Shown here: positions 52,540 to 62,800 of the stretch, piece by piece
Layout: every line of letters starts with the position of its first letter
Numbering within the stretch: the first letter of the stretch is position 1
Origin: Nevskia sp.
GTDB taxonomy: Bacteria; Pseudomonadota; Gammaproteobacteria; Nevskiales; Nevskiaceae
DNA: 64,000 nucleotides
Direction of reading: 5' to 3'
Assembly: GCA_023229645.1 (NCBI GenBank)
Contig: JALNYU010000009.1
Span: forward strand, 85,030-149,029
The notes under the pieces: model-generated
What the model was told of the DNA's origin: nothing
Database searches by the model: none
Seen by the model: only the letters and a program-made list of their open reading frames with translations
Position numbers and translations under genes: made by a program

Positions 52540-53630
52540 CGTTGATGATCAGACTCTTGCTGGCTGCAAAAGCGGCCGGGATTAAAGATGCGGTGTGGGT
52601 CGAAAACATCGCGAATGCGCGTATGCAGCTGTTCCAGGGCAGGCGGTAGCGGCTGAAACACGGGGATGTTCCGCGGTGCGCCACGAAACGCGGTTATGTG
52701 CCCGCCGAGCCCGCGCACCCGAGCTTGCACGGCGGCGTAGTCGAGATCTCCGACTAGCCAGCGCAACGCGCCGCCCCATTCGATCATCAGCGGGAGTGGA
52801 ATCTTCAGCGGTGGTGCGGTTGGTGGCAGCGAGACCCGCCACAGGGGTTCTGCTTGTGTGAAGAAATAATTGTGCTGGTCGCGCAACGAGCGCCAGTACG
52901 ATTCGGCGTCATCGAGCAACTCGCCGCCGAGTTCACGGAGCGCGGCGTTGACGCCCGCGGCGCTACCGGAAAGACGCAACGCCAACACGCCATCGGCGTG
53001 AGAACTTGCGGACAGCGCAGGCATTCGCCCCGCCCAACGATTCATCCGCACAATCGCTTCGGGCTCAGTGCAGGCAAAGCACACGGTACGTTCGACGCGC
53101 GGCCGCGGCAGTACTTTCAGCGCGATATCACGCAGCACGCCGAGTGTTCCCATTGCACCGACCATCAGCCGCGACACATCGTAGCCGGCAACGTTTTTGA
53201 TAACGGCGCCGCCGAACTGCAGCGATTGGCCGCGGCCGTCGATCAGGCGCAGACCAAGCACATAGTCGCGCGATGCGCCGGCGTAGGGTCGGCGCGGCCC
53301 TGATAGCCCGGCGGCGATACATCCGCCGATGGTGCCGCCACCGCCATATTGGGGTGGCTCGAATGGCAGCATCTGGCCGGCTTCGCTGAGCACGGCTTCC
53401 ACTTCGGCTAACGGCGTGCCAGCGCGTACGACGATAACCAATTCCTCCGGCGCGTAGTCGATGATGCCGCGATAATGGGAGAGATCAACTGCCAAACCGG
53501 GGCCGGTACCGCCGTAAAAGTCTTTGCTGCCGCTGCCGCGCAAGCAAAGTTTAGTTTGGCGCTCAGTGGCGGTACGGATCACCGCGCGGAGTTCGGAATC
53601 AGCGCCCAATAACGGGGTCTCTGCGCACAT
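52536..53630 (-). CDS. glcE: glycolate oxidase FAD-binding subunit
   Basis: 364 aa. Seen: a PCMH FAD fold (LRGSGSKDFYGG; MLPFEPPQYGGGGTIGG; GLSGPRRPYAGASRDYVLGL) and the C-terminal PNR motif as FDPHRIFNPGRF. Pairs with GlcD. Start overlaps the glcD stop (TGATG). Confidence 0.93.
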   Translation of the reverse strand: MCAETPLLGADSELRAVIRTATERQTKLCLRGSGSKDFYGGTGPGLAVDLSHYRGIIDYAPEELVIVVRAGTPLAEVEAVLSEAGQMLPFEPPQYGGGGTIGGCIAAGLSGPRRPYAGASRDYVLGLRLIDGRGQSLQFGGAVIKNVAGYDVSRLMVGAMGTLGVLRDIALKVLPRPRVERTVCFACTEPEAIVRMNRWAGRMPALSASSHADGVLALRLSGSAAGVNAALRELGGELLDDAESYWRSLRDQHNYFFTQAEPLWRVSLPPTAPPLKIPLPLMIEWGGALRWLVGDLDYAAVQARVRGLGGHITAFRGAPRNIPVFQPLPPALEQLHTRIRDVFDPHRIFNPGRFCSQQESDHQR

Positions 53631-55120
53631 CAGAACACCGGCAGGTTGGTATGCTGAGGGTTCCGCCTCTGACGCTGGCGTGCGGCAACTTCACCACAGC
53701 GGTGCAGCAGTGGCACCGCTTTGCCGGGATTGAGCAGCCCGAGCGGGTCGAACGCGTGCTTCAAGGCGTGGAAGGAGGCCAGTTCGGCGGATTCAAACTG
53801 CGCGCACATCGCGTCGAGTTTTTCCAGGCCGACGCCATGCTCGCCGGTGATGCTGCCACCCACTTCAAGACACAGCATCAAGATCGCGTTGCCAAACGCT
53901 TCCGCGCGTTCTACTTCGTCGGACAACGCTGCGTCGAACATGATCAACGGATGCAAATTGCCGTCGCCTGCGTGGAACACATTCGCACAACGCAGTCCGA
54001 AATGTTGGGATAAGGCCGCGATGCGCTGTAGAACATCGGCGACGTGCCGGCGCGGAATCGTGCCGTCGACGCAATAGTAGTCCGGTGATAACTTGCCAAT
54101 AGCAGGGAACGCCGCCTTTCGTCCTGCCCATAATTGCAGTCGTTCTTCGGCACCACTCGAGACGCGCAGTGTGCTTGCGCCGCAATCGGCAAGTATCGCG
54201 CAGATGCACTCAATTTCGTCGTCAACTTCGTCGCTTGCACCATCGCTTTCGCATAAGAGAATGGCCTGCGCATCGAGCGGGTAGCCGGCGTGGGCGAACG
54301 CTTCCACAGCGTTGGTCGCTGCGTGATCCATCAACTCCAGACCGGCCGGGACGATACCCGAAGCGATGATGCGCGCAACGGCTCTGGCCGCGGCGGAAAT
54401 GGTATCGAACGCGGCCATGACGACGCGCGCTTCTGCCGGCTTCGGCAGCAGCTTGACGGTGATCTCGGTAATCACGCCCAGCAGCCCTTCGGAGCCGTGC
54501 AGTAGCGCCAGCAGGTCATAACCGGCGCAATCACAGCCCGCCGAGCCTAGCTCGACTAAGGTGCCGTCCATCATTGCAACGCGCAGCTTCAATACGTTAT
54601 GTACGGTCAGCCCATACTTCAGGCAATGCACGCCCCCGGAATTTTCGGCGACATTGCCGCCGATTGAACACGCAATTTGGCTTGATGGATCCGGTGCGTA
54701 ATAAAGTCGGTGGGACGCAACAGCCTGCGAAATCGCGAGGTTTGTTACGCCCGGTTCGACGGTCGCGGTACGCGCCAAAGGATCGATGGCAATGATTCGA
54801 TTGAGCGCGGCAAGTGACATCAATACGCCGTTGCCGATTGGCGTCGCGCCGCCGGACAAACCAGTGCCCGCGCCGCGCGCGACGACCGGCACGCCAATTT
54901 CTGCGCAGATCGCCAGCACGCGGCAAACGTCACTTTCGGTGGTCGGCCGGACCACGAGCATCGGTAGCGCACGAAAAACGGTCAGCCCATCGCATTCGTA
55001 GGGCTTCAGCGTCTCTTCGGTGTGCAGTACTGCGGCCTCCGGCAGAAATGCACGTAGCGCCCGGACGAGACGGCGCCGCTGCGCCGGGTTGATTACGGCG
55101 TCCTGATTCAATCCGAGCAT
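53630..55120 (-). CDS. glcD: glycolate/D-lactate oxidase catalytic FAD subunit
   Basis: 496 aa from the ATG at 55118-55120; an earlier in-frame start would overlap the cytochrome gene with an Arg-rich extension. Seen: FAD motif ARGAGTGLSGGATPIGNGVL, NVAENSGGVHCLKYG, HAGDGNLHPL, and GEHGVGLEK. Oxidises D-2-hydroxyacids: glycolate or D-lactate. With glyoxalases nearby, D-lactate is attractive as a substrate (inference). Confidence 0.92.
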   Translation of the reverse strand: MLGLNQDAVINPAQRRRLVRALRAFLPEAAVLHTEETLKPYECDGLTVFRALPMLVVRPTTESDVCRVLAICAEIGVPVVARGAGTGLSGGATPIGNGVLMSLAALNRIIAIDPLARTATVEPGVTNLAISQAVASHRLYYAPDPSSQIACSIGGNVAENSGGVHCLKYGLTVHNVLKLRVAMMDGTLVELGSAGCDCAGYDLLALLHGSEGLLGVITEITVKLLPKPAEARVVMAAFDTISAAARAVARIIASGIVPAGLELMDHAATNAVEAFAHAGYPLDAQAILLCESDGASDEVDDEIECICAILADCGASTLRVSSGAEERLQLWAGRKAAFPAIGKLSPDYYCVDGTIPRRHVADVLQRIAALSQHFGLRCANVFHAGDGNLHPLIMFDAALSDEVERAEAFGNAILMLCLEVGGSITGEHGVGLEKLDAMCAQFESAELASFHALKHAFDPLGLLNPGKAVPLLHRCGEVAARQRQRRNPQHTNLPVF

Positions 55121-55125
55121 CGCAA

Positions 55126-55470
55126 TTACGGCGCTTTCGCGCCGCCGTGCAATACCCAGTCGACGACGCGCGCGAGGTCGGCATCGCTGATTCGCGTATT
55201 CGCTGGCATCTCCACTTGACCCCAAACGCCGTTGCCGCCGTTACGGACTTTCTTTAACAGCAGTGTCGCTGCACCAACATTGCCACCATATTTTTTTGCG
55301 ACATCGTCAAATGCCGGCCCGACCAAGCGCTCAGAACGTTCGTGACAAGAACTGCAACCATTGGCGTCAAGTAGCGGTTGGATTTGCACCGTGGTCGGCG
55401 TGGCCGCGGCGGCCCAGCCGGGGAGCGCAAGCAACGCGCCGAGCACCAGATATGAACGGATCATTGTCAT
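55126..55470 (-). CDS. periplasmic cytochrome c (c551/c5 size)
   Basis: 114 aa with a signal peptide (LVLGALLALPGWAAAA), heme motif CSSCH near residue 39 and distal Met in MPANTRI. Likely the electron acceptor for the GMC dehydrogenase two genes upstream, as in three-part GMC/cytochrome systems. Overlaps the RHH gene by 4 nt; glcD follows 5 nt later. Confidence 0.88.
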   Translation of the reverse strand: MTMIRSYLVLGALLALPGWAAAATPTTVQIQPLLDANGCSSCHERSERLVGPAFDDVAKKYGGNVGAATLLLKKVRNGGNGVWGQVEMPANTRISDADLARVVDWVLHGGAKAP

Positions 55471-55835
55471 TCGGATTCAGCCGGCAGCGGGCAACCGGGT
55501 GGGCGTACGCGTGCCGTCGCCATGCGGCGCTGGCTGCTGAAGCCAGTCGCCGTATTAGTCTCGAAGCCGGCAGAAGCTTTCAGCGCTTGGTAGCGATGGC
55601 AGGTCACGCGCAGAAACGAAGCGAAGTTGGTCATTTCGCCGCGGTGTTTCTGTACGTCGGCGTATAACTTGCCAATCAATCGATTGGTCGACACGCCATA
55701 TTCGGCTGCAAGTTCGGCCAGCGTCTGCCAAAACAGATTTTCCAGGCGAATGCTGGTAATAACGCCTGCAATGCGGATCGAATGCGATCGACTTTCGTAC
55801 GACGCTGGATCGGCTTGCGTATAAAACTCACACAT
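55467..55835 (-). CDS. ribbon-helix-helix protein
   Basis: 122 aa from the ATG at 55833-55835, which has GGAGG upstream. Seen: the RHH_4 pattern SHSIRIAGVITSIRLENLFWQTLAELAAEYGVS and TNRLIGKLYADV, then a long basic tail. Possibly the local regulator of the dehydrogenase operon. Confidence 0.7.
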   Translation of the reverse strand: MCEFYTQADPASYESRSHSIRIAGVITSIRLENLFWQTLAELAAEYGVSTNRLIGKLYADVQKHRGEMTNFASFLRVTCHRYQALKASAGFETNTATGFSSQRRMATARVRPPGCPLPAESE

Positions 55836-55924
55836 GGAACCTCCGTCAGCGGCGGCGCTGCCAACTAAGCTCAATACGCGTTGCTTGGGGATTGGCAGCA
55901 CTGCACGCAGGTATTGTTTTGTGA

Positions 55925-57493
55925 TTAGAGACTGCGGGCGGCTAGCTGCTCAGCGATATACTCGGCTTGGCGAATTGCGAGCGAGACGATCGTCAACGTC
56001 GGGTTCGCAGCGCCGCCGCTGGTGAATTGGCTGCCGTCAGAAATAAATAGATTAGGAATATCGTGTGTTTGTCCGTGTTTATTGCAGACGCCATCACTAG
56101 CTTTTTCGCTCATCCGACACGTACCAAGGTTATGTGTCGATGGATACGGCGGAGTCCGTATCACATCGAGCGCGCCGACTGCGCGATAAATCGCCTCACC
56201 TTGTTTGTAGGCGTGCTCGCGCATTGCAACGTCGTTTGGATGATCATCGTAATGGACATTCGGAACGGGCAAGCCGTATTGATCCTTGACCATACTGTTC
56301 AAGGTAATGCGGTTGCTTTTCTGCGCCAAGTCTTCACCGACGATCCACATGCCGGCCGTGCTCTTGTAGTGGTCCATGAATGTTGCGAACTTTGATCCCC
56401 AGGCGCCGGGGTCGAGAAACGCTGCATAGAACGGCAGTCCAAGCGATATGGTTTCGAATTCGTAGCCGCCGACAAAACCGCGCTTCGGGTTGTTCGGAAC
56501 TTCGTCGGTGATCACGCCTGCCATGACCGTGCCGCGATAGAAATGGACGGGGTCGCGAAAATAGGCGTAAACCGAGCCGGTGGTGTGGCGCATATAGTTG
56601 CGGCCCACCTGGCCCGAACTGTTGGCCAGTCCGTCGGGATACTTCGCGCTCGCCGACATCAGCAGCAGGCGCGGCGTCTCAATGGAATTTCCAGCCACAC
56701 AAACAACCCGCGCTTTCTGGCGCTGTTCTTTGCCGTCAGCGTCAAAATAAACCACGGCATTCGCCTTGCCCGCTGCATCGTGCTCAATCCGCGCGACATG
56801 CGCCTCGGTTCTTAGCTCCAGCTTGCCAGTGGCCTCGGCGGCCGGAATCTCGGTATACAGCGTCGACCATTTTGCGCCCGACTTGCATCCCTGGAAGCAG
56901 AAGCCAAGTTGCAGACAACGGCCGCGTCCGGCTCGTGGTCGGCTATTAATCGCCATGCGGCCAGTGTGACAAGTCTTGTAACCAACCTTAGTCGCACCGC
57001 TATACATGATTTTGAAGTTGTTATTGCCAGGTAGGCCGGGGATATCATTGGTGCGCGTAACGCCCATCTTGTCTTCAGCACGGGCGTAATACGGCTCCAA
57101 TTCGTCGAGCGACAGCGGCCAATCCATCACGTTGGCGCCTTTAATGCCGCCGTAGGTGGTGCGGGTCTTGAACTCGTAGTCGTGAAATCTCAGCGACGCG
57201 CCAGCCCAGTGCGTTGTCGTACCGCCGACAGTTTTGCAGATCCATGACGGTAGGTTGGGGAAGTCTCTAGCAATACGCCAACTGCCGCTCGTCGTGCGCG
57301 TATCAAGCCACGCGAGTTGCTTAAACGACGGCCATTCATCGTTAATAAACGTCGCCGAGGATTGCCGTTTGCCGGCTTCCAGCAGCACCACATTGACCCC
57401 TTTCTGGCAGAGTTCATTGGCCAGCGTACCGCCGCCTGCGCCGGACCCAACGATCACGACGACGGTGTCGTCGTCTTTTGCGAATTGCACCAT
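55925..57493 (-). CDS. GMC-family FAD dehydrogenase, catalytic subunit
   Basis: 522 aa. Seen: N-terminal Rossmann GSGAGGGTLANELCQKG, HWAGASLRFHDYEF, Cys-rich CLQLGFCFQGC that resembles the [3Fe-4S] site of FAD-glucose and fructose dehydrogenases, and the C-terminal STHNLGTCRM and GAANPTLTI motifs with the catalytic His. Oxidises an alcohol or sugar and passes electrons to cytochrome c. Exported by hitch-hiking on the Tat subunit upstream. Confidence 0.88.
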   Translation of the reverse strand: MVQFAKDDDTVVVIVGSGAGGGTLANELCQKGVNVVLLEAGKRQSSATFINDEWPSFKQLAWLDTRTTSGSWRIARDFPNLPSWICKTVGGTTTHWAGASLRFHDYEFKTRTTYGGIKGANVMDWPLSLDELEPYYARAEDKMGVTRTNDIPGLPGNNNFKIMYSGATKVGYKTCHTGRMAINSRPRAGRGRCLQLGFCFQGCKSGAKWSTLYTEIPAAEATGKLELRTEAHVARIEHDAAGKANAVVYFDADGKEQRQKARVVCVAGNSIETPRLLLMSASAKYPDGLANSSGQVGRNYMRHTTGSVYAYFRDPVHFYRGTVMAGVITDEVPNNPKRGFVGGYEFETISLGLPFYAAFLDPGAWGSKFATFMDHYKSTAGMWIVGEDLAQKSNRITLNSMVKDQYGLPVPNVHYDDHPNDVAMREHAYKQGEAIYRAVGALDVIRTPPYPSTHNLGTCRMSEKASDGVCNKHGQTHDIPNLFISDGSQFTSGGAANPTLTIVSLAIRQAEYIAEQLAARSL

Positions 57494-57520
57494 TTCGTTC
57501 TCCTGAATTTAGCGTCTGGC

Positions 57521-58099
57521 TTAGCTTTTGAGCGCCGGGCTCGCTTCGCTCGGCGGTGCCGGCAGCCACGACAAATCATTGAAGCCGCGATGGACGTAAC
57601 CGCCTTTGGAAAACGCTTCACCCTCGTAGCCAAAATGCGCAAACGCCATGTCGTTGTTGTAGAGGCCGGTGACGCAAGTACTGCGGACTTTTTGTACGAA
57701 GCCGTCGTCGATCAAAGTCGCCACTGCGCGCCGCTGACCGGCCCGAGACACTTTGCTGAAATGACCGCTCGCTTTTGCGTTTAACGCCGCAACACCCTTG
57801 GTGACGAAGTTGCGCCCTTCAGCGTCACCGGCGTAAACGTCAAGCTCTTTAACCACCAGTGCGTAGACCGCATCTGGCAAGTCCTTATGTGGGTACAGCG
57901 TCTTGGCTAATGCCAAGACCGCGTCGGCGTCCGCTTGATCGAGATGTTGCAATGGCAGTGCCCAGCTCAGGCTCGGTGCCAATAGGCCCAACACGCTGGT
58001 CGCGGTAAGCACACCGGTCAGTAACGCTGAGGACTTCAAGAAATGCCGGCGGTCACGATTTTCGAGCCCTGCAGCGTTTATTTCTGTCATGTTTTTCAT
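57521..58099 (-). CDS. Tat-exported small subunit (gluconate 2-DH subunit 3 type)
   Basis: 192 aa with a Tat signal (RRHFLKSSALLTGVLTATSV) and a helical domain (DADAVLALAKTLYPHKDLPDAVY) typical of the gamma/subunit-3 family. It escorts the GMC catalytic subunit, which lacks its own signal, to the periplasm. 27 nt before the GMC gene. Confidence 0.85.
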   Translation of the reverse strand: MKNMTEINAAGLENRDRRHFLKSSALLTGVLTATSVLGLLAPSLSWALPLQHLDQADADAVLALAKTLYPHKDLPDAVYALVVKELDVYAGDAEGRNFVTKGVAALNAKASGHFSKVSRAGQRRAVATLIDDGFVQKVRSTCVTGLYNNDMAFAHFGYEGEAFSKGGYVHRGFNDLSWLPAPPSEASPALKS

Positions 58100-58133
58100 A
58101 ATCTTTTTGCTCCGGGTTGTAGCAGGACGGTCG

Positions 58134-58526
58134 TCAGACGTAGTGTCCCGAACGCTCTAATACTTCGATCTTGTAACCATCTGGATCGCTGACAAAGAAA
58201 AAGCGGGCGGTGCCATTTGGCGCCGATAGCGTCTTGATTTCCCCAGGTTCCGCACCGAGCGCGCTGAGCGCCGCTCGGCAGGATTCCAGTTCCGTCGTTG
58301 CGAAGGCGATGTGGCCGTATGCTGAACCATGCGCATAAGGCTCAACACGGTCTTTATTCCACGTCAGCTCAATTTCAAATCCGCTTTCTGGCTCGCGCAG
58401 ATAAATTAATGCGAAGCCGGGGAAATCCAGTCGATGTGATTCCCGCATGCCAAATGCTTTGGCATAAAAGATGATCGACGCATTCGGCTCAAATACTCTG
58501 ATCATTTGATGTATTAGTTTTGTCAT
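58134..58526 (-). CDS. gloA: glyoxalase I (lactoylglutathione lyase)
   Basis: 130 aa VOC protein. Metal ligands visible: H6 (IHQMIRV), E52-type in FEIELTWN, H71-type in GHIAF and E120-type in YKIEVLE. Converts the methylglyoxal-glutathione hemithioacetal to S-D-lactoylglutathione. Divergent from gloB, its pathway partner. Confidence 0.9.
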   Translation of the reverse strand: MTKLIHQMIRVFEPNASIIFYAKAFGMRESHRLDFPGFALIYLREPESGFEIELTWNKDRVEPYAHGSAYGHIAFATTELESCRAALSALGAEPGEIKTLSAPNGTARFFFVSDPDGYKIEVLERSGHYV

Positions 58527-58698
58527 GTTTTCTCCTGCACAGAATTACTATAAAAATTACTGCTGCCGATGGGGTAATAGTAGAATGTTACGCATCGTTA
58601 AATTTTAATTTTCTTATTTCATAAACGCTGGCGCTGCATCGCGTGATGGCCTATCGTTAGCCGCGACGTTATCGTTGCGAATAGATTCCACTTAAAAT
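58527..58698. promoter_or_regulatory. gloA-gloB divergent promoter region
   Basis: 172 bp, AT-rich near 58540-58620. It must drive gloA (minus) and gloB (plus). I see no strong consensus promoter or -24/-12 pair. Confidence 0.4.
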
Positions 58699-59487
58699 AT
58701 GCTCAACATTTCCTGTCTGCCTGCGCTTTCTGATAACTACATCTGGATGCTCGACAACGGCAGCGATGCGCTGGTTGTTGATCCCGGTGAAGCCGTCCCA
58801 GTCTTGGCGGAAATAGAGCGTCGCCGTCTGCAACTCACTGCGATATTGCTGACCCATCATCATGGTGATCATGTTGATGGTGTCCCAGCCCTGACCGCGC
58901 GCGATGACGTCGATGTCTATGGCCCGACGGGGAGTGCTGCGACTATCCCCGGTGTGACGTGCGAGGTTGGTGACGGCGCGGAACTCGAATTGTTGGGGCA
59001 GCGTTTTGAGGTCATCGCGGTGCCCGGCCATACCCTCGACCACATTGCGTATTACGGCGCGCAAGCCGGCGCGGGCGGCGCCTTGTTTTGCGGCGATACT
59101 TTGTTCAGCGCGGGTTGCGGCCGGTTGTTCGAAGGTACGGCGGTGCAAATGCACGCGTCGTTGCAGCGACTTGCGGCGCTGCCAGATGCCACCGCGGTCT
59201 GCTGTGCGCACGAATACACGTCGTCGAATCTGGCGTTCGCGGTCAGTGTCGAGCCCGATAACGAAGTGCTGGCACGCCACCGAGCAGCCTGCCGCGTTCT
59301 CCGTGCCGCCGATCAACCAACGCTGCCGACGACGCTTGGGCTCGAACGCCAAATCAATCCCTTTTTGCGTTGCGCAGTGCCGACTGTGGTTGCGAAGGCG
59401 CTTGCACAAGGCTGCGTCGGCGATACTGAGCTGGCAGTCTTCACCCGCCTGCGGCTGATGAAGGACGGATTTCAGATGCTGACTTAG
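58699..59487 (+). CDS. gloB: glyoxalase II (hydroxyacylglutathione hydrolase)
   Basis: 262 aa metallo-beta-lactamase protein. Seen: THHHGDHVDG metal motif, GHTLDHIAYY, GDTLFSAGCGRLFEGT and HEYTSSNLAFA. Hydrolyses S-D-lactoylglutathione to D-lactate and glutathione. C-terminal HAGH domain present. Confidence 0.93.
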   Translation: MLNISCLPALSDNYIWMLDNGSDALVVDPGEAVPVLAEIERRRLQLTAILLTHHHGDHVDGVPALTARDDVDVYGPTGSAATIPGVTCEVGDGAELELLGQRFEVIAVPGHTLDHIAYYGAQAGAGGALFCGDTLFSAGCGRLFEGTAVQMHASLQRLAALPDATAVCCAHEYTSSNLAFAVSVEPDNEVLARHRAACRVLRAADQPTLPTTLGLERQINPFLRCAVPTVVAKALAQGCVGDTELAVFTRLRLMKDGFQMLT

Positions 59488-59873
59488 GCGCTGCGCTGCA
59501 GTATCGGTAGTGGGGCATGCTTTGCGCGCTACCGCCGCCAGCCACGCATTGGCTAGATTGTCCACGTTGTCTCCTCCTAATGGCTGACCGGCGTCCCGAT
59601 TTATCGGGATCGAGTTCGTGCCAGATCCATCGTGAGAAGCGCAAGGCCTATACCAGCGCTATAACAACGACATAACGCACTAATAAAGCTATGGAAAATA
59701 AATTTCAGTCGGCAAACACCGCCCCTAGGTGTCGCAATCTGAAACAACACACCGAGCTTAAAAATACAGCGCTGTTCGAAAGTAAGACAGTGCAGCGGCA
59801 CGATAAGGCGCTCGGTACCCATTCGAGTGGGCTGGCGCACGGCGTTATAGGTGACGCCATAACTTAAATGCAA
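59488..59873. other. gloB-bpX6 intergenic region
   Basis: 386 bp. Holds TCCCGAT-TT-ATCGGGA (59594-59609), a palindrome without a T-run, and a near-perfect ribosome site AGGAGG before a GTG at 59563-59565 on the minus strand, opening an ORF antisense to gloB that does not look protein-like. Nothing else is supported. Confidence 0.35.
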
Positions 59874-62800
59874 TCAGCGCGGCGAAATGCCTTTTGAAGC
59901 GCTGGTTTCTGTATCAAAACGGAATATACGACCTTGATTGTCGAACATCAGCCAGATATTGCTGCAGGCGCGTACATGGATCTCGGCGCCTTCCGGCCAA
60001 GTCACCGCCGCATGAATCTCTTTTGTCAGTAGGCTCATCACATACCAACGCGATGCTGTGTCATCGTCGGCGAATACAACCCAATTTTTATCGCTGGCAA
60101 ATAACCGCAGCTTTGCTGACAAAGGCAAGTTTTTGTCGTTCAAAGGCGACTTCGGAAGTGCGATTGTCCCGGCCTTATTTGCGTGCAAGAAACTTACGTG
60201 CAGATCATCGGCGGACGTAGCGTCTTTGCACGGCCAAAGTTCCAGTAGTCCGCCGGCGGGCAACAAGAGCGCTGCGCTTTCGCCCGATTCAGTCGATGTC
60301 CAAACGGCGCGGGCAACCAGTCGCCGCTGCGGCAGTCGGTACTGCCAACGCTCGTAGCCACCGTTCGGCGCGGCGATCAGAAATTGATCGACACTCGCGC
60401 AAGCGCTGAGTCCGCATACCGGCCCCGGTAATTGATTGTACTGCCAGAGGGCAGTGCCGAGCCCGTGCTGGGTATCGAGAACGCGGATGGAATTGCCTTG
60501 CGCCAACGTCCAGGCGATACCATCGAAAGTGTCGGCGAAGTACTGCAGTTCAATCATGCCGAGGTCGGTAACTTGCCGCGTGACCAGATCAACGCGGCTC
60601 ACCCGCCATAGTCGTTCACGACGGGCCAGCAAAAGGGCGACCTGCCGCGTCGTTGCGATAACAATGCGCTGAGCTGGAACGGAGAAACGACGCAAGATAC
60701 GACCGTTGCTATCAACAACCGCAGCGCCGGATTCGCCTAGCGCCAGCAGCAATTGGTCGTCGTTGAGTGCAACGGCATCGAAAACGGCGAGCGGGCCACA
60801 CTCCGGCGCCGACCATTCGTGGACGACGGTTGACGACGAAAGCCCCTTAGGTGCGGCGGCGGGTAGTTTGCCTGAGGGCATGTCGGCAAATAAGGCGGGG
60901 TCACCGTAGGCCGACAGAAATCGTTGCAGATCTTTCGCACTCAGCGCGCCGCGACCGGTGCTTTGATCGGCGAGGATCGCGCCCATGAGGACACGCGCAA
61001 GCTGTTTGCTTCCCGAGTTGTTGTAACGCGCCATCATCACGAGTAGGGCGGAGGCAATCGCGCCGCGCTCATTGGCGCGCTGCGGATCGTCGCGCAATGC
61101 TACGAGTTGCGTATTCAAATCCTTCAGCGTTTCTGGCAACAGACAGGCACGCTGGACCAGCGCCCGGCCGCCCAGTTGTCCGCCCGCCGCTTCAGCATTG
61201 GCAATCCACGCAATTGCCCGTTGGCGCTCAGCTTCAATCGGCCAGATGGCGTCGGTTGCGGAGAGCCAGTCGCCTTGCGTAATCAGCGCCTCGGCCCACT
61301 CCAAGCGCAGCCGCAGCCCTGCTTCGGGAAATTTCCCTTCGAGCTGCAGCACAGCGTTGGCAAAGGCGTGATCTCGTCGCGCCACGGCAATGGCGGCGCG
61401 CCAGTTTCCGGCGAGGCACTGTAGACGCACAATCGCGTCTGGCGGTCGGTCCCAGATCAGCGCAAGTTCGGCCGCTTGCTCGTAACGCTGCTTTTTTTCT
61501 AGGTAATCGAGCGCCTCTTGTCGGGCTTGCAGCAATTCGGCGAGCACGAAGACGGCTTCTTCGAGACGGCCATCCCGGTCCAGCTTCTCGAAACTTTGCC
61601 GGTAGAGTTTACGCAAATAGGTTTGCAGATCGTCGTCTAAGGCAATGCCAAGCGCCCGACCGCCGCCGTCCGAAAGGGTTAGCGAGTCCCGCGCTTGCGG
61701 CGTACCGAATGCTGGGCCGGCGCTGGGTTGATTGCCGTCGATCGGTATCGCGTGACGCAACGCCTCATTGAGGGCGCCGGTTTCGAATAGCTCAAGAATG
61801 TGCCGCATATAGGCGGCCTGACGCCGACCCAATACGCGAGAAAGCTGAGACGTGATGGCAAAGCGCTGCGCCCAGCGCCGCCAGCGAGACGGCTCTGACG
61901 CCGTCTTTCGGCGCGGCGGCACCGTGGACCGGGGCTGCTGCCGAGCGCTGATAGGCCGTGCCACAGCACTGGCCTTACCGCTTCGGAATCCCTTCAGAAG
62001 TAGATAAAAAACAAATAGAATTCCAAGCCCAGAAAAATTTTCCGTTGGGCTGATGTCGCCAGCCAGCGTCGCCAGTCCGGCCACGCACAAGACTGCGCTA
62101 ATGACCCAGATGTCGGCATTGATGATGCCCAGGCCTTGGCCCGTGCTGCGGGCTGGCTTGGCGGGGGCAGGTGACTGCGGGTTGCGGCGGAGTAGGCTGC
62201 CGATAATGAGACCAATGACGACAAGGCTTGCAACGATTGCGAGTGACGGTAGATAGGAGAAATACCCGAGCGTCCCAACGTTCCCGTGAGGATCCGATGC
62301 CTGGTGCGGAATAGGGTGCGGTGCCGAGGTGGGCGGTTGGGAGCCGGGGTCTAAGTACAGCGCAAGACCGATTACGATTAGGCAAATCAGCCCAATCGCC
62401 AACAGACCGGCTGCGCTGATTCTATCGAAGCGCTGGAGGCCAAATCCGGTCGCATCGCCACCGATACCCGCGTTGCCCGGCTGACTTTTTGGCGTTGCAC
62501 GCAGCGCTTCGAGCAGATCTTTGCGTTCGTCGCTTGCAGCCGGAATGCGATCACCGAAAATGCTGCGCAGGTCTTTTGCCGGTTGCGGGGTGGATTGTTC
62601 AAGTGCTTGCGCGACGATGTCGTCGTCATAAGGGTCGTGCAGTGCATACGGCGCAATCGACAACCACTCCGAAGGGTCCAGTACCGCCGCATCTTGTGCG
62701 TGCCTGGAGACAATCGACGCATCGTAGACAAGATGCAATTCCGCGAACGGCAGGTGTGTACATTCGGCGCGGCTCAGCGGTGCCGAAAATAGAGCGCTAG

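Noticed and set aside
58669..59565. 298-aa ORF antisense to gloB with a strong AGGAGG before its GTG
   Set aside because: It covers nearly all of gloB in a complementary frame, is Arg/His/Gln-rich without protein-like pattern, and gloB is certain. The ribosome-site match may be chance, or the relic of a lost short gene.
59601..59873. 90-aa ORF downstream of the bpX6 gene
   Set aside because: Starts with TTG without a ribosome site and has no recognisable content.
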